The notes under the pieces are model-generated. The model saw only the letters and a list, made by a program, of their open reading frames with translations, did no database searches and was not told where the DNA came from. From NCBI GenBank assembly GCA_015061185.1, contig SUWZ01000001.1:1-64000 (forward strand): a DNA stretch of 64,000 nucleotides. The letters are read 5' to 3'. The position numbers and the translations under genes were made by a program. Within the stretch, counting starts at the first letter, position 1, and each line of letters begins with the position of its first letter. This DNA is from Bacteroidales bacterium. Lineage in GTDB: Bacteria; Bacteroidota; Bacteroidia; Bacteroidales; Paludibacteraceae. This document shows, piece after piece, positions 30,566-45,500 of this stretch.

Positions 30566-33500
30566 ATGAAGAAAGATTGGTTAAGAAAATTTATATATAT
30601 AGGGTTGACTATGGCAACAATTTTGTTGCTTCCTACCCTATCAACTGCCCAAAAAAACATTGACACCCCCAACTTAAGTTTTGAGTATGGAGACTTTACC
30701 AATTGGAAAAGATATTATGCTTACTTTGGTCCGGTGAAATTTTGGACAAACACCTACGATGTTGTAAATGTATATTCAAATAGCATAAATAAAAGTCAAG
30801 TAGAAAATTATGATATTTGGACTGAGAAAACAAAAGATATATTTTACACAAGTAGATATGGAAACGGAAAAAAAGAGGTAACAGGTCATTTTGAAGTAAT
30901 TACCAATAAAGGTCAAGACCCCAATTTAAAGACAAGTTGTTCCAAGTATAATCTACCAACAATTCCTGATGGATTTTCCAATAGTGCAAGAATTGGAGCT
31001 ACAGCTGGAACCGAACTACTATATGGATATGCTACAGGAGAATATAATAAAGATAACCAGAAAAACGAAGCTGCCAACCCCATACAAGCATGGTACAGAA
31101 GGGCAATGGCAGAAAAATTGGAATATAAATTCACTGTTACAGAAAATAGCACGTTGCTTACCTATATGTATGCAGGAGTTCTTAATGAACCAACTGGAAC
31201 AAATGCTGAAGGTTCACATAATGGGCAAGAACATCCATCTATGGCAGTAAAAGTAAAAATCAGTAGAAATGGGGAAGAAATTATCCCTCCATGCGATGAA
31301 TTCAGCGCAAATTCCAATGCAGGAAGTGCAGATTTAATAACCGTAGAAAATAATTGTGAAAACATATCTACAGATGGTATGCTTTATAAAGATTGGTCTT
31401 TGGTGGCATACGATTTGAGAAACTTCATTGGGTGTGAAATTACAATTGAAGCAATCGTACATGATTGTTTATTAGAGTTATATGTTTGTGATGCATGTAA
31501 TAGCTGTACTGCAAGTAGTACAGCCCAATCAGATGGGAAAGGTGGATATAAGCATTATTGCAATTATTGTAAAGACACAAAAAATGTCACCAAAAGAGTT
31601 ATGGCTGGAGGACATTTAGCTTATGGATACTTAACAGCAGAAACACAGCCGCTAAAACTTATAACAGATAATTGTCCGAATAACGAATATGTTACAATCA
31701 CAGCTCCTGAAGGTTTTGTCGATTACAAATGGAAAACAAGTAGCGGAGTGTCTTTGGAAACATTACCGAATCAACCACACATAGCGATAGTAAAACGTTC
31801 TGAAATTCAAGATGTTGATTACATTTGTGACATGTATGGTCACGATAGAACATGTTCACACATTACAGTATCAACACGTTTAGCCAAAGAGCCAATCGTT
31901 ATGGACTTTACAAGCAAAGCCACCTGTTTTAACGAGGTTTCTTTCAAAGATTTATCTTACATCACTCCTCTAAAACAAAGCGATGGAACAACCTTGATTC
32001 CGGATACAATCAAATCGTGGGAATGGAGTTACAGAGAGTTTAGCAATGGGGACTACACCTCTAATAGCGTAGTCATTAGCAACGAACAAGAGTTCTCCAA
32101 AATATTCGAATGGACTCAAAGCAATCAAGGCAAATATGAAATTACATTGAAAATTAAAACAACAAATGGTTGTGAGGATAAAATCACAAAAGAGATTAAA
32201 GTATTACCTCGTCCGGAAATTGAAATTGATGGTGCTACTAAAATTTGTGATGGCGATAGTGTCACTCTAACGGTTTCAAACTATTCGAGTCCGAATAACA
32301 ACTATATTTGGTATAAAGATAACGTTTTATTAGATAAAGAAAATGACAAATCAATTAAGATAAAGGCTGAAAATACATCGTACAAAGTACAAATTCAACG
32401 TCCGGAAGATGACGCACAATGCCTTTATGAAAAAGAATTTGTAACAGAAACGCTTCAAAATCCAAGTATCAGCGCAACCGCCACCGGTAGTTACGAAAAA
32501 GACAATTTAACACAAGTGGATATATGTGAAGATAACGTAATTGATCTACACGTTAATAACGAAACACCAAATTTGACTTTAAGTTACACTTGGAGTAACT
32601 TAACAACAACAGAAACCAATACCGTTGGACCGGCTGACACTACTCTTTACACCGTGGTGGCAACTACTGATGAAGGCTGTAGAGCCACCGATTCCATTCG
32701 CGTGAATGTAAAGAAAAAACCTCAACTAAACATCAACGGTCCGGAAGACCTATGCGTAAATCAAGAGGGTACATACAAGGCTCTATCTGATGTTGAGATA
32801 AATAAATATAGTTGGGATACCAACAAAGGAATAGGAACCGAGTATAGTGTAAGCTATAAAACGGCAACATCTGCCTCAGTTCAACATTTTATTAATTTAA
32901 CAGGAGAAGGAAAAAATGGCTGTTCTTCTACCATCAACAAAGAGATTATAGTGCGCAGCAATCCTGCATTAACAATTCCGGAGATAGCTCCAATCTGCGA
33001 AGGACAATATGTGGCTGTCAATGTTTATGGTGCGGATTCTTGCCAATGGGATAATAGTGATAAGAAGGAAAAAATGCCATTTTATTGGAACGACATACCT
33101 ACCAAAAACAAATATTACATTACCGGTTTCACACAATACAGTAGCGGACTAACCTGTTCCTCTACCGACTCTGTGATTATCAGAGTAAACAAGGTTCCGG
33201 GAATTAAATTTATTGGTAACACCAATATCTGTAAAGGAGATAACGTGAATTTAACCGCCAAGGACACAACAGATTACACCGGGAACAACAATCCTAACGG
33301 AACATACGCCTATTCATGGAACGACCCTAAACACACCCAAAGTGCCAATATGACGGCTAGTCCAACCTCTTCTACCATTTATTCGGTAACCGTCAACAAT
33401 GGCAATTGCGCCAAAACAGAAAATGTGAATATTACCGTACATAACGATCCTATATTCACAGTTCGTCCAACACAACAACGTGTATGTATTGGAGCAATAG

Positions 33501-36500
33501 ACACTTTGGTTGCAAGCGGAGAACCGGTAAAATATAATTGGTACGAGGGAGTAAATGCAACCGGCACAGAAATTGCCCAAACCGACAAGGAGATAAGCGA
33601 TTCATTATATGTCAGAATTGATAAGGATGTTACTTTCACTGTTGTCGGAGAGAGTCAGTATGGATGTAAAACCACTCTGAATACCAACGTATATGTAAAA
33701 CCGGCTCCAACACTAAGTTTTGCAGGAGACACAGTAATTTGTGAAGGTACACAAGTAACATTAACACCGGGAGGTGCTGATAGTTACTATTGGAAGTGGA
33801 ATAAAAATGGGAAAGATACAATAAGCAACACAACCGTATTAAAAGACTTCCCATTAGGAGTAGGAAAAATAATCTATACATTAGTCGGCATTAAAGATGG
33901 TTGCGAAGCCGAATTAGACATAACTGTAAGAATTCAAGCTTCTCCAAAAATTAGAATTACAGGAGAATTTGAAATTTGTAGAGATAGTAGCACTACTTTA
34001 ACAGCCGAACCGGACGGAGCATACACAATAAAAAATTACACATGGGTAGGATTGAACAATAACACCAACCAAGTTAAGGTTTACCCTATCAGCAATCAAT
34101 CGTACGAAGTAATCGGATACGATGAAGCCGGATGTCCGGGAAGAGCATCTGAAACGGTCATAGTTAATCCTAATCCGATTATCGAGATAGAGGGAGAAAA
34201 TGCACTTTGTAAAGGAGAAACAATACAACTTAGAGCAAAAGGAGGAGAAGAAAATAGTTACGTATGGAGTATGACTCCTGCAAGAGGAGAAAATGACTTG
34301 AAAGGAAGTTTGATTTCAGTTCAATTAGACACAACAACGACTATCACCGTAAAAGGTGCCAATGAAGCAGGCTGTCCAAGCAAAGGAACAAAAGTAGTGA
34401 CTGTTTACAAAATACCTGATTTAAAATTCAATGCCAAAGATATTTGTCGTGGCGAGATGGTAGATATAACGGTAGATGGTGCTGCAACATACGTTTGGAA
34501 CGATGATAATAGCAAAACTAGTACTCGTTTCACAGATAGCAATGTACCTGAAAATGCCACAACCTATACCGCCAAAGTAACCGGTACAGAGAATGGATGT
34601 TCAGCTACTGAACAAGTAACCATCCAAATTTTTGAACGCCCTGAAATAAAGATTGAAGGTCCCCTCGCCTATTGCGAAGGAGATACAATTCGTCTATCCG
34701 GAGCCGGAGGTGTGAGCGATGGCTACCGCTGGAGTATCGGAGGAGAGAATGACAAGATAGAATTCATTGCCAAATCTTCCATAACAGATATAACCTTAGT
34801 GGGTCAGAACGATAAAGGGTGTACCAATGAAACTACAGCCAATCTAACCATAAGACCTTTACCGGCAATTCTAATTGAAGAACCGGATAGCAAGGAAGTC
34901 TGCAAAGGAACAAAAATAGAATTAACAGCAGATGGTGGGAATAGTTATAGTTGGGAAAAACGGACATCTGAAGGTACAGGAAATCAACAAATTACCGATT
35001 GTACAGGCAACTGCAAAACAATACAACCAACCATTGATAAAACATCGACATTCGTTGTAATCGGAGCTAAAGAATACAACGAAAATGGAGAAAATTTGGT
35101 TTGCAAATCCTCTGCAGAGATATCAATTATAGCAAAACCTATTCCGGAAGTAACAATTTCCGGAAACGAAAAGATATGTCCTAAAACTGCGACCAATTTA
35201 ACTGCTGTAAACACAAATAAGGATGCAATCATCTCTAAATGGCAATGGCACAAAGTAAACGAAGATAATACACTCACAGAGTTATCCGATACAAGAAGTT
35301 TCATCAACTCGGGAGATTTAAATAAAAACACTACTTACATTGCAACTGCAACATCAAACTCCAATTGTATTGGAAGAGACACTGCAACGATTCAACTCCA
35401 TGACACTGTTGTCGTAACTATTGAAGGGGCTGATTATATATGTGAAGGAAGAACAATAAATCTGAAGGCAAACACAACACCATCTGGTGAAAATTATATT
35501 TACAATTGGTCTCCACAAGGAGCAAAACAGGCTCAAACAGGAGATATCCCATTATTGGAAACAACTACATTTAATTTAAGTATCACAGATGACAATAACT
35601 GTATCAGCAACGCAAAACCAAAAGTTGTAGAATTAGTACCATTACCAAGAATTACAATTTCACAAAATCCAACCGGACAAATTTGTGCAGGTAATAATAG
35701 TGTGACCTTAACTGCATCATCTTCTAACAAAGATGTAGCAGCAATGAAAAGCTACAATTGGTTTAGAATTAATGATGCTATTATCAATGATGAGAACAAT
35801 GTGGCCATTGAAACTGCAGACATAACGTTCAAGGAATTAACATCAACAACTACTATAAAAGCAATAGGTATTGATACGTTCGGATGTCAATCAGAGAAAG
35901 AGATACATGTTATTGAAATTCAAGATGCGCCTGATTTGACAATTACCGGAGTTACAAAGGCTTGTAAAGGAGATATAGTTCAATTAACAGCATCGTCAAG
36001 TAAAAGTGAGACTATAAGTTGGGAAAACAGAGAAGAAGCAAATGGTCCTCGCCAAATTGCGCTCAATGAAGTAGGAACAATCACATTCAAGGCCGAAATT
36101 ACAGTTAACGGATGTACCACTACCAAAGAACACAAAATTGAAGTGTTTGATGTTCCAAGTGTAGAAATTACAAGCGTTAATGGGAAAAATTATGTGTGTG
36201 AAGGCAATTCATTGGATTTGAAAGCCAACACATCTTCAACAGATATTTCAACCATTAAATGGAATATTTCAGCCTCTGAAACATACGAAGCAACAATCAC
36301 TCCAACAAGTAGCCCTACAACTTGTAGCGTAACCATTACCAACAAGGCTGGATGTAGCGCAACCCATTCGTTTGATATCGAGATAAAATCAAATCCAATA
36401 ATCTACATAAACGACGAAACCAATGGTGAAGAAGCCGTTTGTAAGGGAGAAATATTTAATTTAACGGCTAGTGGAAATGACAATTCTAATTACACTTGGT

Positions 36501-39500
36501 ATCTAAGTGAAATGAAGGACGGAAATGAAATTGAAGGAGCAAACGGAGAGGTATATTCACCAACCATTAACAGCACCGAGAAATATGTGGTAAAAGGGGA
36601 AAATACATTTGGTTGTTTAGGCTCTGCAGTATTCACCGTAAAAGCTAAAGAATATCCGACATTCACTGCCAATGATACTACGTCTTGTAAAGGAATGCCA
36701 TCAACTGTAAAGGTAAAAACGGGAAATGCAGACTACTATACTTGGACATGGGATAACAATGGTAAACAAGAGAGTATAAACGGATCTTCTTATTCTGAAA
36801 TTCTAACAGAAACAAGAATTTATCAGTTAACAGGAACTAAAGAGGGTTGTACAACATCCCCTGTAACTGTAACCGCAAAGGTAAATGAATTGCCTGTCCT
36901 AACAATCAATTCAAAACAAAACCTTGGAGAATCGCCAATCACAATGTGTTTCAATGATATAGACACATTGATTGTCAGTGGTGCAAATGACTATACATGG
37001 TCGAACAACAGCGGTTTGACTCAAAACAACGAGCGAAACAATGAAGCAGAAATTATACCTACATCTGTAGGAGAACATATCTATAGTGTGACCGGAACAG
37101 ACGAAAACAATTGTACCAACACACAAGATATTGTTGTAAAAGTAAATCCTCTTCCAATAGTTAAAATCAGTGCTACTCCACTTTTATGTGAAGGCGAAGA
37201 GACTGACCTGAAGGCTGAAGGAGCTTTGTCATACGAATGGAGTTGGATGGAAAATAGTAATACACAAAGTGCGACAACTCAAGAGGTAAAAATCCCATTA
37301 AATACAACTACCCTATTTAAAGTAACCGGAACAGATGGAAACAATTGTAAAAGTTTGCCTGTACAACAGGTTATAACGATAAAAGAGTCACCGTCATTAA
37401 GTTGGAATCCAGATACTCTAAATATCTGTGATGGCGAAAATGCAACACTTACAATCAATGGTGCAACATCTATAGAATGGGAAGATGGCGTAAAAACCGG
37501 ATCTACCAGAACATTCTATAATTTGAATGCTGCAGATGCCGTTAATGGAATTATTAAATACAATTTTACAGCCATGAATAATGGTTGTACCAAAGATTCT
37601 TCTATTGCAATTAGAGTAAATACACTTCCTGAAATTTCGTTTGAAACAACAAGCGGAAGAGATAGAAATGGAGTGAGAATTGTCTGCGTAAACGAAGAAT
37701 TCAAACTAAAAGCCATTGCTGACAATTCAAATTTTGTGTGGAACACAACAGAAAACGGTGAAACAATTAGTAAAAATCATCAAAATACAGGTAACGTAAA
37801 TTACATTGTTACGGCAACTAATAAAACAACACAATGTAGTAACAAAAACACTTACACTGTAAACGTGGTAGAAAATCCTGTTATTAAAATCAATGAAGAA
37901 ATTGCAGGTGAAATTGCTGTTTGTGAAAATAGTAAAATAACACTAACGGCAAGCGGACTTACCAATGGCAACTACAATTGGTATGATGAAACGGACAATA
38001 CTCCAAAAGAGATTGCCAATTCAACTGAAGAATATACAACAACGATTACAACAAACAAAAAATATCGAGTTGAAGGAAAAGATGAAAATGAGTGTCCGGG
38101 TAGCGCAACGTTCAACATAACAACGAAAGAAAATCCAACATTTGAAATTAACCACTCACCTATTTGCGCAGGTGAAAATGCTATTATTAGTTTGACAAAA
38201 CGATCTGAGAATACCCGTTTTGCTTGGTCTTGGGAAAACGGTCAGGGTTCACTCGAAAACGCTACGTCAGTAAATCACAAATTAGAATCCGATAGAAAAT
38301 ATATTGTTACAGCAATAAAAGACAATTGTATCAAGAAAGACTCTACAATAGTGAAGGTTAATCCATTGCCTGATTTTGAAATAGTTGAAGATACCGCTAT
38401 TTGTTATAATGAGCCAATTGAATTAAACGTAAAAACCGACAATAATAGTCAATACACATACGAATGGACAGATAATAGTGGAAATAATATTGGATCAGGA
38501 TACACAATAACTGAAAATTTAAGTGCATCTACTATTTTCAAAGTAAATGTAAAGAATACTACAACTCAATGTTCAAAATCCAAAAATATTAATATTAAGG
38601 TACATCCATTACCACTATTGCAAATAAAACAAGACAATGCAGCATGTATTGGAAACACGGTTGAGTTGTCGGCAAGTGGAGCTGATGATAGTTACCAATG
38701 GCTCAATAAAGACAAAGAAGAAGTTGCAGAGACAAATAGTTCTATCTTCATTCCAATTACAGAAAATAGTGCAGAAGATACAATCGTGTATGTAATTGGT
38801 AGAAATATCACCGGATGTTTAGATACAATTAGTTATCAACTCACGAAATTAGAGAAACCGGTAATAACAATTAGCGGAATCAATGATCGTTGCGAGGGAG
38901 ATGGAGAGAAAACAATCGTACTATCCGGAGCAAGCAGATATATATGGACATCAGAAAACAATCATGTAGGAAATACATTTACTGAAGCACTTATATCGGA
39001 CAAAAAATATACCGTACAAGTTGAATCCGGAGCATGTAAAGCAGATACTTCATTTACCGTAAAAGTTAATGAGCTACCTGATGTATATATCACAGCAAAA
39101 GATGGAATCAACAAAATTGATACAACCATCTGTTTGAATGATGAAATTCAATTAGTTGCTCACGCTGCTAATAGTGAATATATATGGAATACACAAGAAA
39201 CAAGTGAAACAATTCCTGCAAAGGCCAATTCACTCATCTCTATGAAGTACAATGTAGTGGCTACTGACAAAACAACTAAATGTTCAAACAAGGCAGAATA
39301 TACTGTTAAGGTGAATCCACTACCGAACGTTCAAATTGAGAGTAAAGAACTCGCATATTGTAAGGACTTGAAGATCGATTTAAAAGCAAACAACAACTAT
39401 AATAGTTACAAGTGGAGTGTTGATGGAGCAAACATCAGTAGCGCAAATGCTATCCAGTATGAACTAAAAGAGAACACAAAATTCCGATTAGATGTAGTGG

Positions 39501-42500
39501 ACGAGAATAATTGCCATAATCACGACACAATCGAAATTATCGCTAAGGAGTACCCTATTATTGCCATCAATGCACCTGCTGTTTGTTATGACAAATATCC
39601 AACATTAACAGTAGATAAATCAAAAAGTACTGCCGACTATTATGTGTGGTCTGATGGTACAAGTAATAATTCATCTTGGACAGCATCTACTCCAATAAAA
39701 GAAAGTACAACTTATAAGATTACAGCTTACAAAGATGGTTGCTTACAAGAGAAGAATATTAGTGTCAACATACATGCACTACCTCAAATATCTTTCAAAA
39801 TAAATGATATAGAAAGTAATGGTGACTATATGGTATGCGCAAACGACAACGAATTAAAGATTGAGGCTGTCGTAATTCAAAACAATGCATCCAACATTAA
39901 ATATGTATGGGCACAAGGAACTACAACATCAATCATTAATGTCACACCAACAGAAAAGACTAATTACACAGTTACAGTTACAGATGACAATGGATGTGTT
40001 AATAATGCTACGCAAAATATTATCGTAAACGAACCAAGTATCGTGACTATTGATGGTATTAAAGAGATATGTCAAGGTGGAGAGTTTACATTAACGGCAA
40101 GCGGTGCCGAAAGCTATACTTGGAGCGTTAAACCGGATGACAACAGTAAATATACCATCGAAGGAAACAAATTAACATACAAGGACATTCAAGATACAAT
40201 TCGTTTCAGTGTTATTGGAATAGACAACAATATTTGTGTTTGCAAAGAGGCAATTCACACTGTAAATATGATACCACAACCGGTAATAACAATTATTCCT
40301 AACGCAGCTAACCGAGAAGTATGTAAGGGAAGTAATTTAAATCTGACTGCAACTGCCGGAGCTAATGTGGCTATACAATGGGAAAATGCAGAAGTAGGGT
40401 ACTTAGACTACATCTTTAGTGATGACACTGCCGGAGAGAAAGAGGTGAAAGTTTATGCCACAACAACACAAGGATGTAAGAATGATTCTACAATAAAGAT
40501 TAAAGTCAATGAACTTCCTGCATTTACTGTAGAAGGAAATGACTTCTGTATTGGAACAACCACAGAGTTAAAAGCAAGTGGAACAGATATTAATTTCTCA
40601 TGGGTTGGATTTTCTAAAAATGTCAATCCTGTAAATGCAAGTAAAAGTGGCACATATAAAGTAACCGGTGTTGATCTTAACGGATGTTCAAGAATGGATT
40701 CTATAACAGTTACTGCTTATAATAATCCTGAATTTATCATCACACAAGAAGGATTGACTTGGAATGATGACAATACTGCTTGTAAAGACTCAACTATAAC
40801 TCTATTAGCGAATGGAGGAAACTATACTTACGATTGGTACATAAAGGAGGGAGCTACATTGACCGACTTCCAAAAAGCGACTCCAACAATCAAACCAACA
40901 GTGACATCAGACATTGTATTTACTGCAATAGCAACTTTAAAACACAAAGAAAATTTACAATGTCAAAGTCAAAAAGATTATGCTGTAAAGATAAAAGAAG
41001 CTCCTAAATTTGAGTTAATTGCACCTATCGTGTGTGCAGGAAACTTATCACGCATAGAGGTGAAGAATGGAGTTGCCGGAACAACTTATAATTGGAGCTG
41101 GGACAATGGAAATCAATCCGGAGGAACATATTATGAAGAAAAACTTACAGCAGACAGAAAATATACTGTAATGGGTACAAAGGATCACTGCTCATACACT
41201 GTTGTCGCAACTGCTCAAGTTTATGCATTGCCAACAATGAATAATATCCTAACAGACCCTGCTAACAAAGACGAAATTTGCTTAAACGACAAGATTTCGC
41301 TAATTGGAAGTGCAAGTTCTGAAAATGAACCAATAATCTATAGCTGGAAAGCTAATAAAGATTTGAATAGCATAACAAACAAAACAAATGACATTACAGA
41401 AATAGCACCAACTCTGATTGGAGAAAGAACTTATACATTAACAGCGACTGATGAAAAAGGTTGTAGCAATACCATCTCAAAAAATATCATCGTCAATCCT
41501 CTTCCTATCGTTAATGTAATTGGGGAGACAGAAATCTGTAAAGGAAGCTTCACCGATCTAAGTGTAGAAGGTGACTATCAAACAATATGGTACGAATACG
41601 ATAAAGAAAACAAAAACATTGGAACTAAATTATTTGATAGCAAAACTACTCCAAATAGTAACTTTAAACATCTGATAGAAGAAGCTAAAAGTTTCTACGT
41701 TGAAATTATCGATGAAAAAGGCTGTAAAAATGGAAAAGTTGTTGATATAACATTAAAATCTATTCCTAATATTCAATTTGTAGGTGAGACCTCTATCTGT
41801 GAAGGAGGAAACACAACAATTTCCATTTTAGGAAACTCCGGAGGTAAAAATTATTTCTATGATACAACAACAGGAAAATATGAGACTACTTCCGTAACAT
41901 CAAAAGTTCTGGCTCCTACTGCCACTACAACTTATAATGTTAAACTCATAACTTCCAACAATTGTGAAATCGACACAACTATAACTATCACAGTTAATAA
42001 ACTTCCTATAATAACCATCAATGGAGAGAAAGATGGTAATTCTACAATCTGTTTGGGAAGCAGTATCGAATTAACCGGAGAAGCCGAATCCGATTGCAAC
42101 TTCACATGGAACAATAGACAAACAAATGCTACTATTGAAGTTATGCCATTGACCAACACTCAATATTATGTAGTGGGTACCGACAAAATAACCGGATGTA
42201 AAGATACGGCAAAACACACTCTAAACATTGTTCAGTTGCCTATTATAAACATTTCCGGAAATTCTGTTGTGTGTCGCGATAGTGTCGTAAATCTAAAAAT
42301 CGCTAACGCAATTGCCGGTTTTGAATACGATTGGGGTAATGGAAACATGGGCGTAAATTATTCTCCTGTAATTACCAAAGATAGTGTAATACGTGTTACC
42401 GCAACTGATAATACCGCACAACGTTGCAAAGCTACAGAAACATACAAAGTTAGCATCAAAGAAAATCCGATAATTACACTTAATAACGATGATCCATTTG

Positions 42501-45500
42501 TGTGTAAAGGTGACTTTGTAAACATCAGTGTAACATCCAATTTACCATCAAGCACCTACGTTTGGGAAGGAACTTCACATGAAAATAAAACCAGCTCTTT
42601 AAAAGAGAAAGTTGATGCAAACAAAGAGTACAAAATTCACGTAACCAAAGATGGTTGTACCGCAAGCAAAGATATCAAAGTCTCTGTTTGGGAACTTCCT
42701 ACCGTCACTGCGGAATTAACCAATGATAAACGAGGTGATACCATCTGTATTAATACTGCAGCCGAATTAACAGCAACAGCAGAAAATGGTACAGCTCCAT
42801 ATTCCTACAATTGGATTAGTAACGTTATAAGCGGAAATAACACCAATGCTACAATTCAAACTAATAATCTAACCAATACAAACACTCCATACTCGTTTGT
42901 AGTGGAAGTATCTGATAAAAACAATTGTAAAGGATTAGATACAATAGAGGTTAAAGTAAAAGCAAATCCGGTCATCCGAATATCGGGAGACAAGTTTGTT
43001 TGTGAAGCAATGAACGGAACATTAACTGCCGTTGGTGCAGGAGAAGATGGAACTTATCTATGGAGTACTAATGAAACTTCAGAAATTATCACTCCTACTA
43101 TTACGTCTGACTCTGCATTTACTGTAAACGGTACTGATATCTATGGATGTACAGGTACATCAAATCCGTTCAAAATAGCTAAAAAGAATTTGCCAAAATT
43201 AACAATCTACGGTGCTACTTCCATTTGCGAAGGCTCATCTACCAAAATTTCTCTTTCGGGAGCTGGTGCAAATGATGAAAATTATGTATGGACTGAAGGT
43301 GAAAATAAGATCAAAAGTTCTAACAGAACCCTCTCTCCTACCCAGACCACAACATATTATGTAAGTGGAACACTTAACGGATGTACTTCAGACACATCTT
43401 TCACAATTACTGTAAATAAACTTCCAGAAATCAACATAAACGGATTTAATAATGGTAAAGATGAGATTTGTTTAAACGAAAATATTACATTAACTACAAA
43501 CGTTTCTGATTCTGAAACTTACAACTATTTATGGAATAACAACTCAACAGAAAAGAGTATCAACGTTAAACCAACAACAACCACTAAATATAGTGTTCAA
43601 GTATGGAATAGCAATACTCAATGTTCTAAAAAAGATACTTTTGAAGTAATTGTTAATCCTCTTCCGCTATTTAAGTTAGAGGCAGAAGAGGCTGTGTGTA
43701 TGAATAGCACTTCAGTGGTTACCTTAATCAATACGGATGGAGCTCCAAAAGCAGATAGTTATGACTGGACTAAAGGTAATGAACAATTAACCGTAACAAA
43801 TAATAGTTATTCAGAAGTGTTAAACTCTGAGGTTAGCTACTCCGTTACCGCAAAAGTCAATGCAACACAATGTAGTTACACTCAATCTATAACTGTTGGT
43901 GTCAGGGAAAACCCTACAATTAAAATTGAGGCCGACAACAGCATATGTTATGGTGAAAACGTAAAAATTGAAGCTACAGGATTTGTATATGATAACTATC
44001 TATGGCCGGACGGAAGAGAAATTCCGATGAAATCATGGATAGAAGAAGAGATAAAAGAGGTTGGCACATACAAATACAAGGTTAAGGCAATTAAAAATTA
44101 TCCTTTATCGAATAGTAAATCATTGATTTGTACTGCCGAAGACTCTATGGATATAACCATCAATCCATTACCAAATATTGAAATTGAAGGACCTGCAATC
44201 GTATGTAAGGAAGAGCCGGTAACACTTACTGCTAAAGAGAATAGTACTCCGGCTCAAGAGATAACAAAATTCTTATGGCACACTAAATCCGAAGATAAAT
44301 CAATTGAAGTAACCCCAACGAGGGATATAACTAATTGCACATTGGAGGCAACCAACAAATTTGGTTGTAAAACTAACGTTGAGTACAAGTTAAATGCATT
44401 TGACAAACCTACTTTCAATTTTGGAGGAGATACTGCTTATTGTAAAGGTACTGAAGGTTCGATTTCTGTAATAGGCAACAATATTCAATCTATTACATGG
44501 AGTGCCATTGAAAAAGAAAGCAAAAACGCTGTTGCTATCACTGCAAATGAAACAACCAATAGTGCTACATTTACAGTAGATACATTGCTAACTGTAACAG
44601 CAGTAGTTGTTAGCAACGACGAATGTTCTTCTGAAAGAACAATCAATATACATCCAAAAAGCTATCCTACGATCAAAGCTGAATATAGTAATAGAGTATG
44701 TAAAGGTGGTAGCGTTGAAATTAAAGTTAATGGTGCTGACACGTGGGAATGGATCAACTCTGAAAAAAAATCAAATGTGTTTACGGATGTAAATATCACA
44801 GAAGACAAAGAATACACAGTAAAGGGTACAACAGAGGGCTGTACTACTTCTGAAACATTCAAAGTAACAATGCTTAATTTGCCAAATGTTAAAATTAACG
44901 ATGGTAAGGACACTGCTATCTGTGTTGGAGAACCTATTGTTCTAAGAGCTACAGGCGCAACATCGTTTGAATGGTTGGATATGTATAACGAAACCGATAG
45001 TGAGATTACAAAGGAACCGAGAGAGACAACCATTTATGCTGTTGAAGGAACAGATGACAACAATTGTGTAAATAGAGATACTATCATCGTCACCGTGAAC
45101 AAACTTCCTGAAATTGAACTTGAATACACTAATAGTGTTTGTGATGGTTCTAATGTTGTTATCACAGCTGTAAATAACGATATTAAATATCAATGGACTG
45201 CTCAATCCGATTATGAAGTAAATAGCAGTTACACTATCGAAAACATAACAAGTGATATTGCCGGTGAAGTGTTCGGTATGGATAAAAATAATTGTGTAAA
45301 CAAAGCTCCATACGAAATAAAGAGAAAACCAAACCCTCAATTGACATTAACCGGAGAAGATGTTTGTTATAACAATAAAACAACTATTGAGGTAAAAGAT
45401 AATTCCGAAAATACAGGCTATCAAACATCGTATGTTTGGGAAGGAAACGACAGCAAAATTGGTACAAATTATGAGAGTGAAGAACTCCTCAATGATAAGG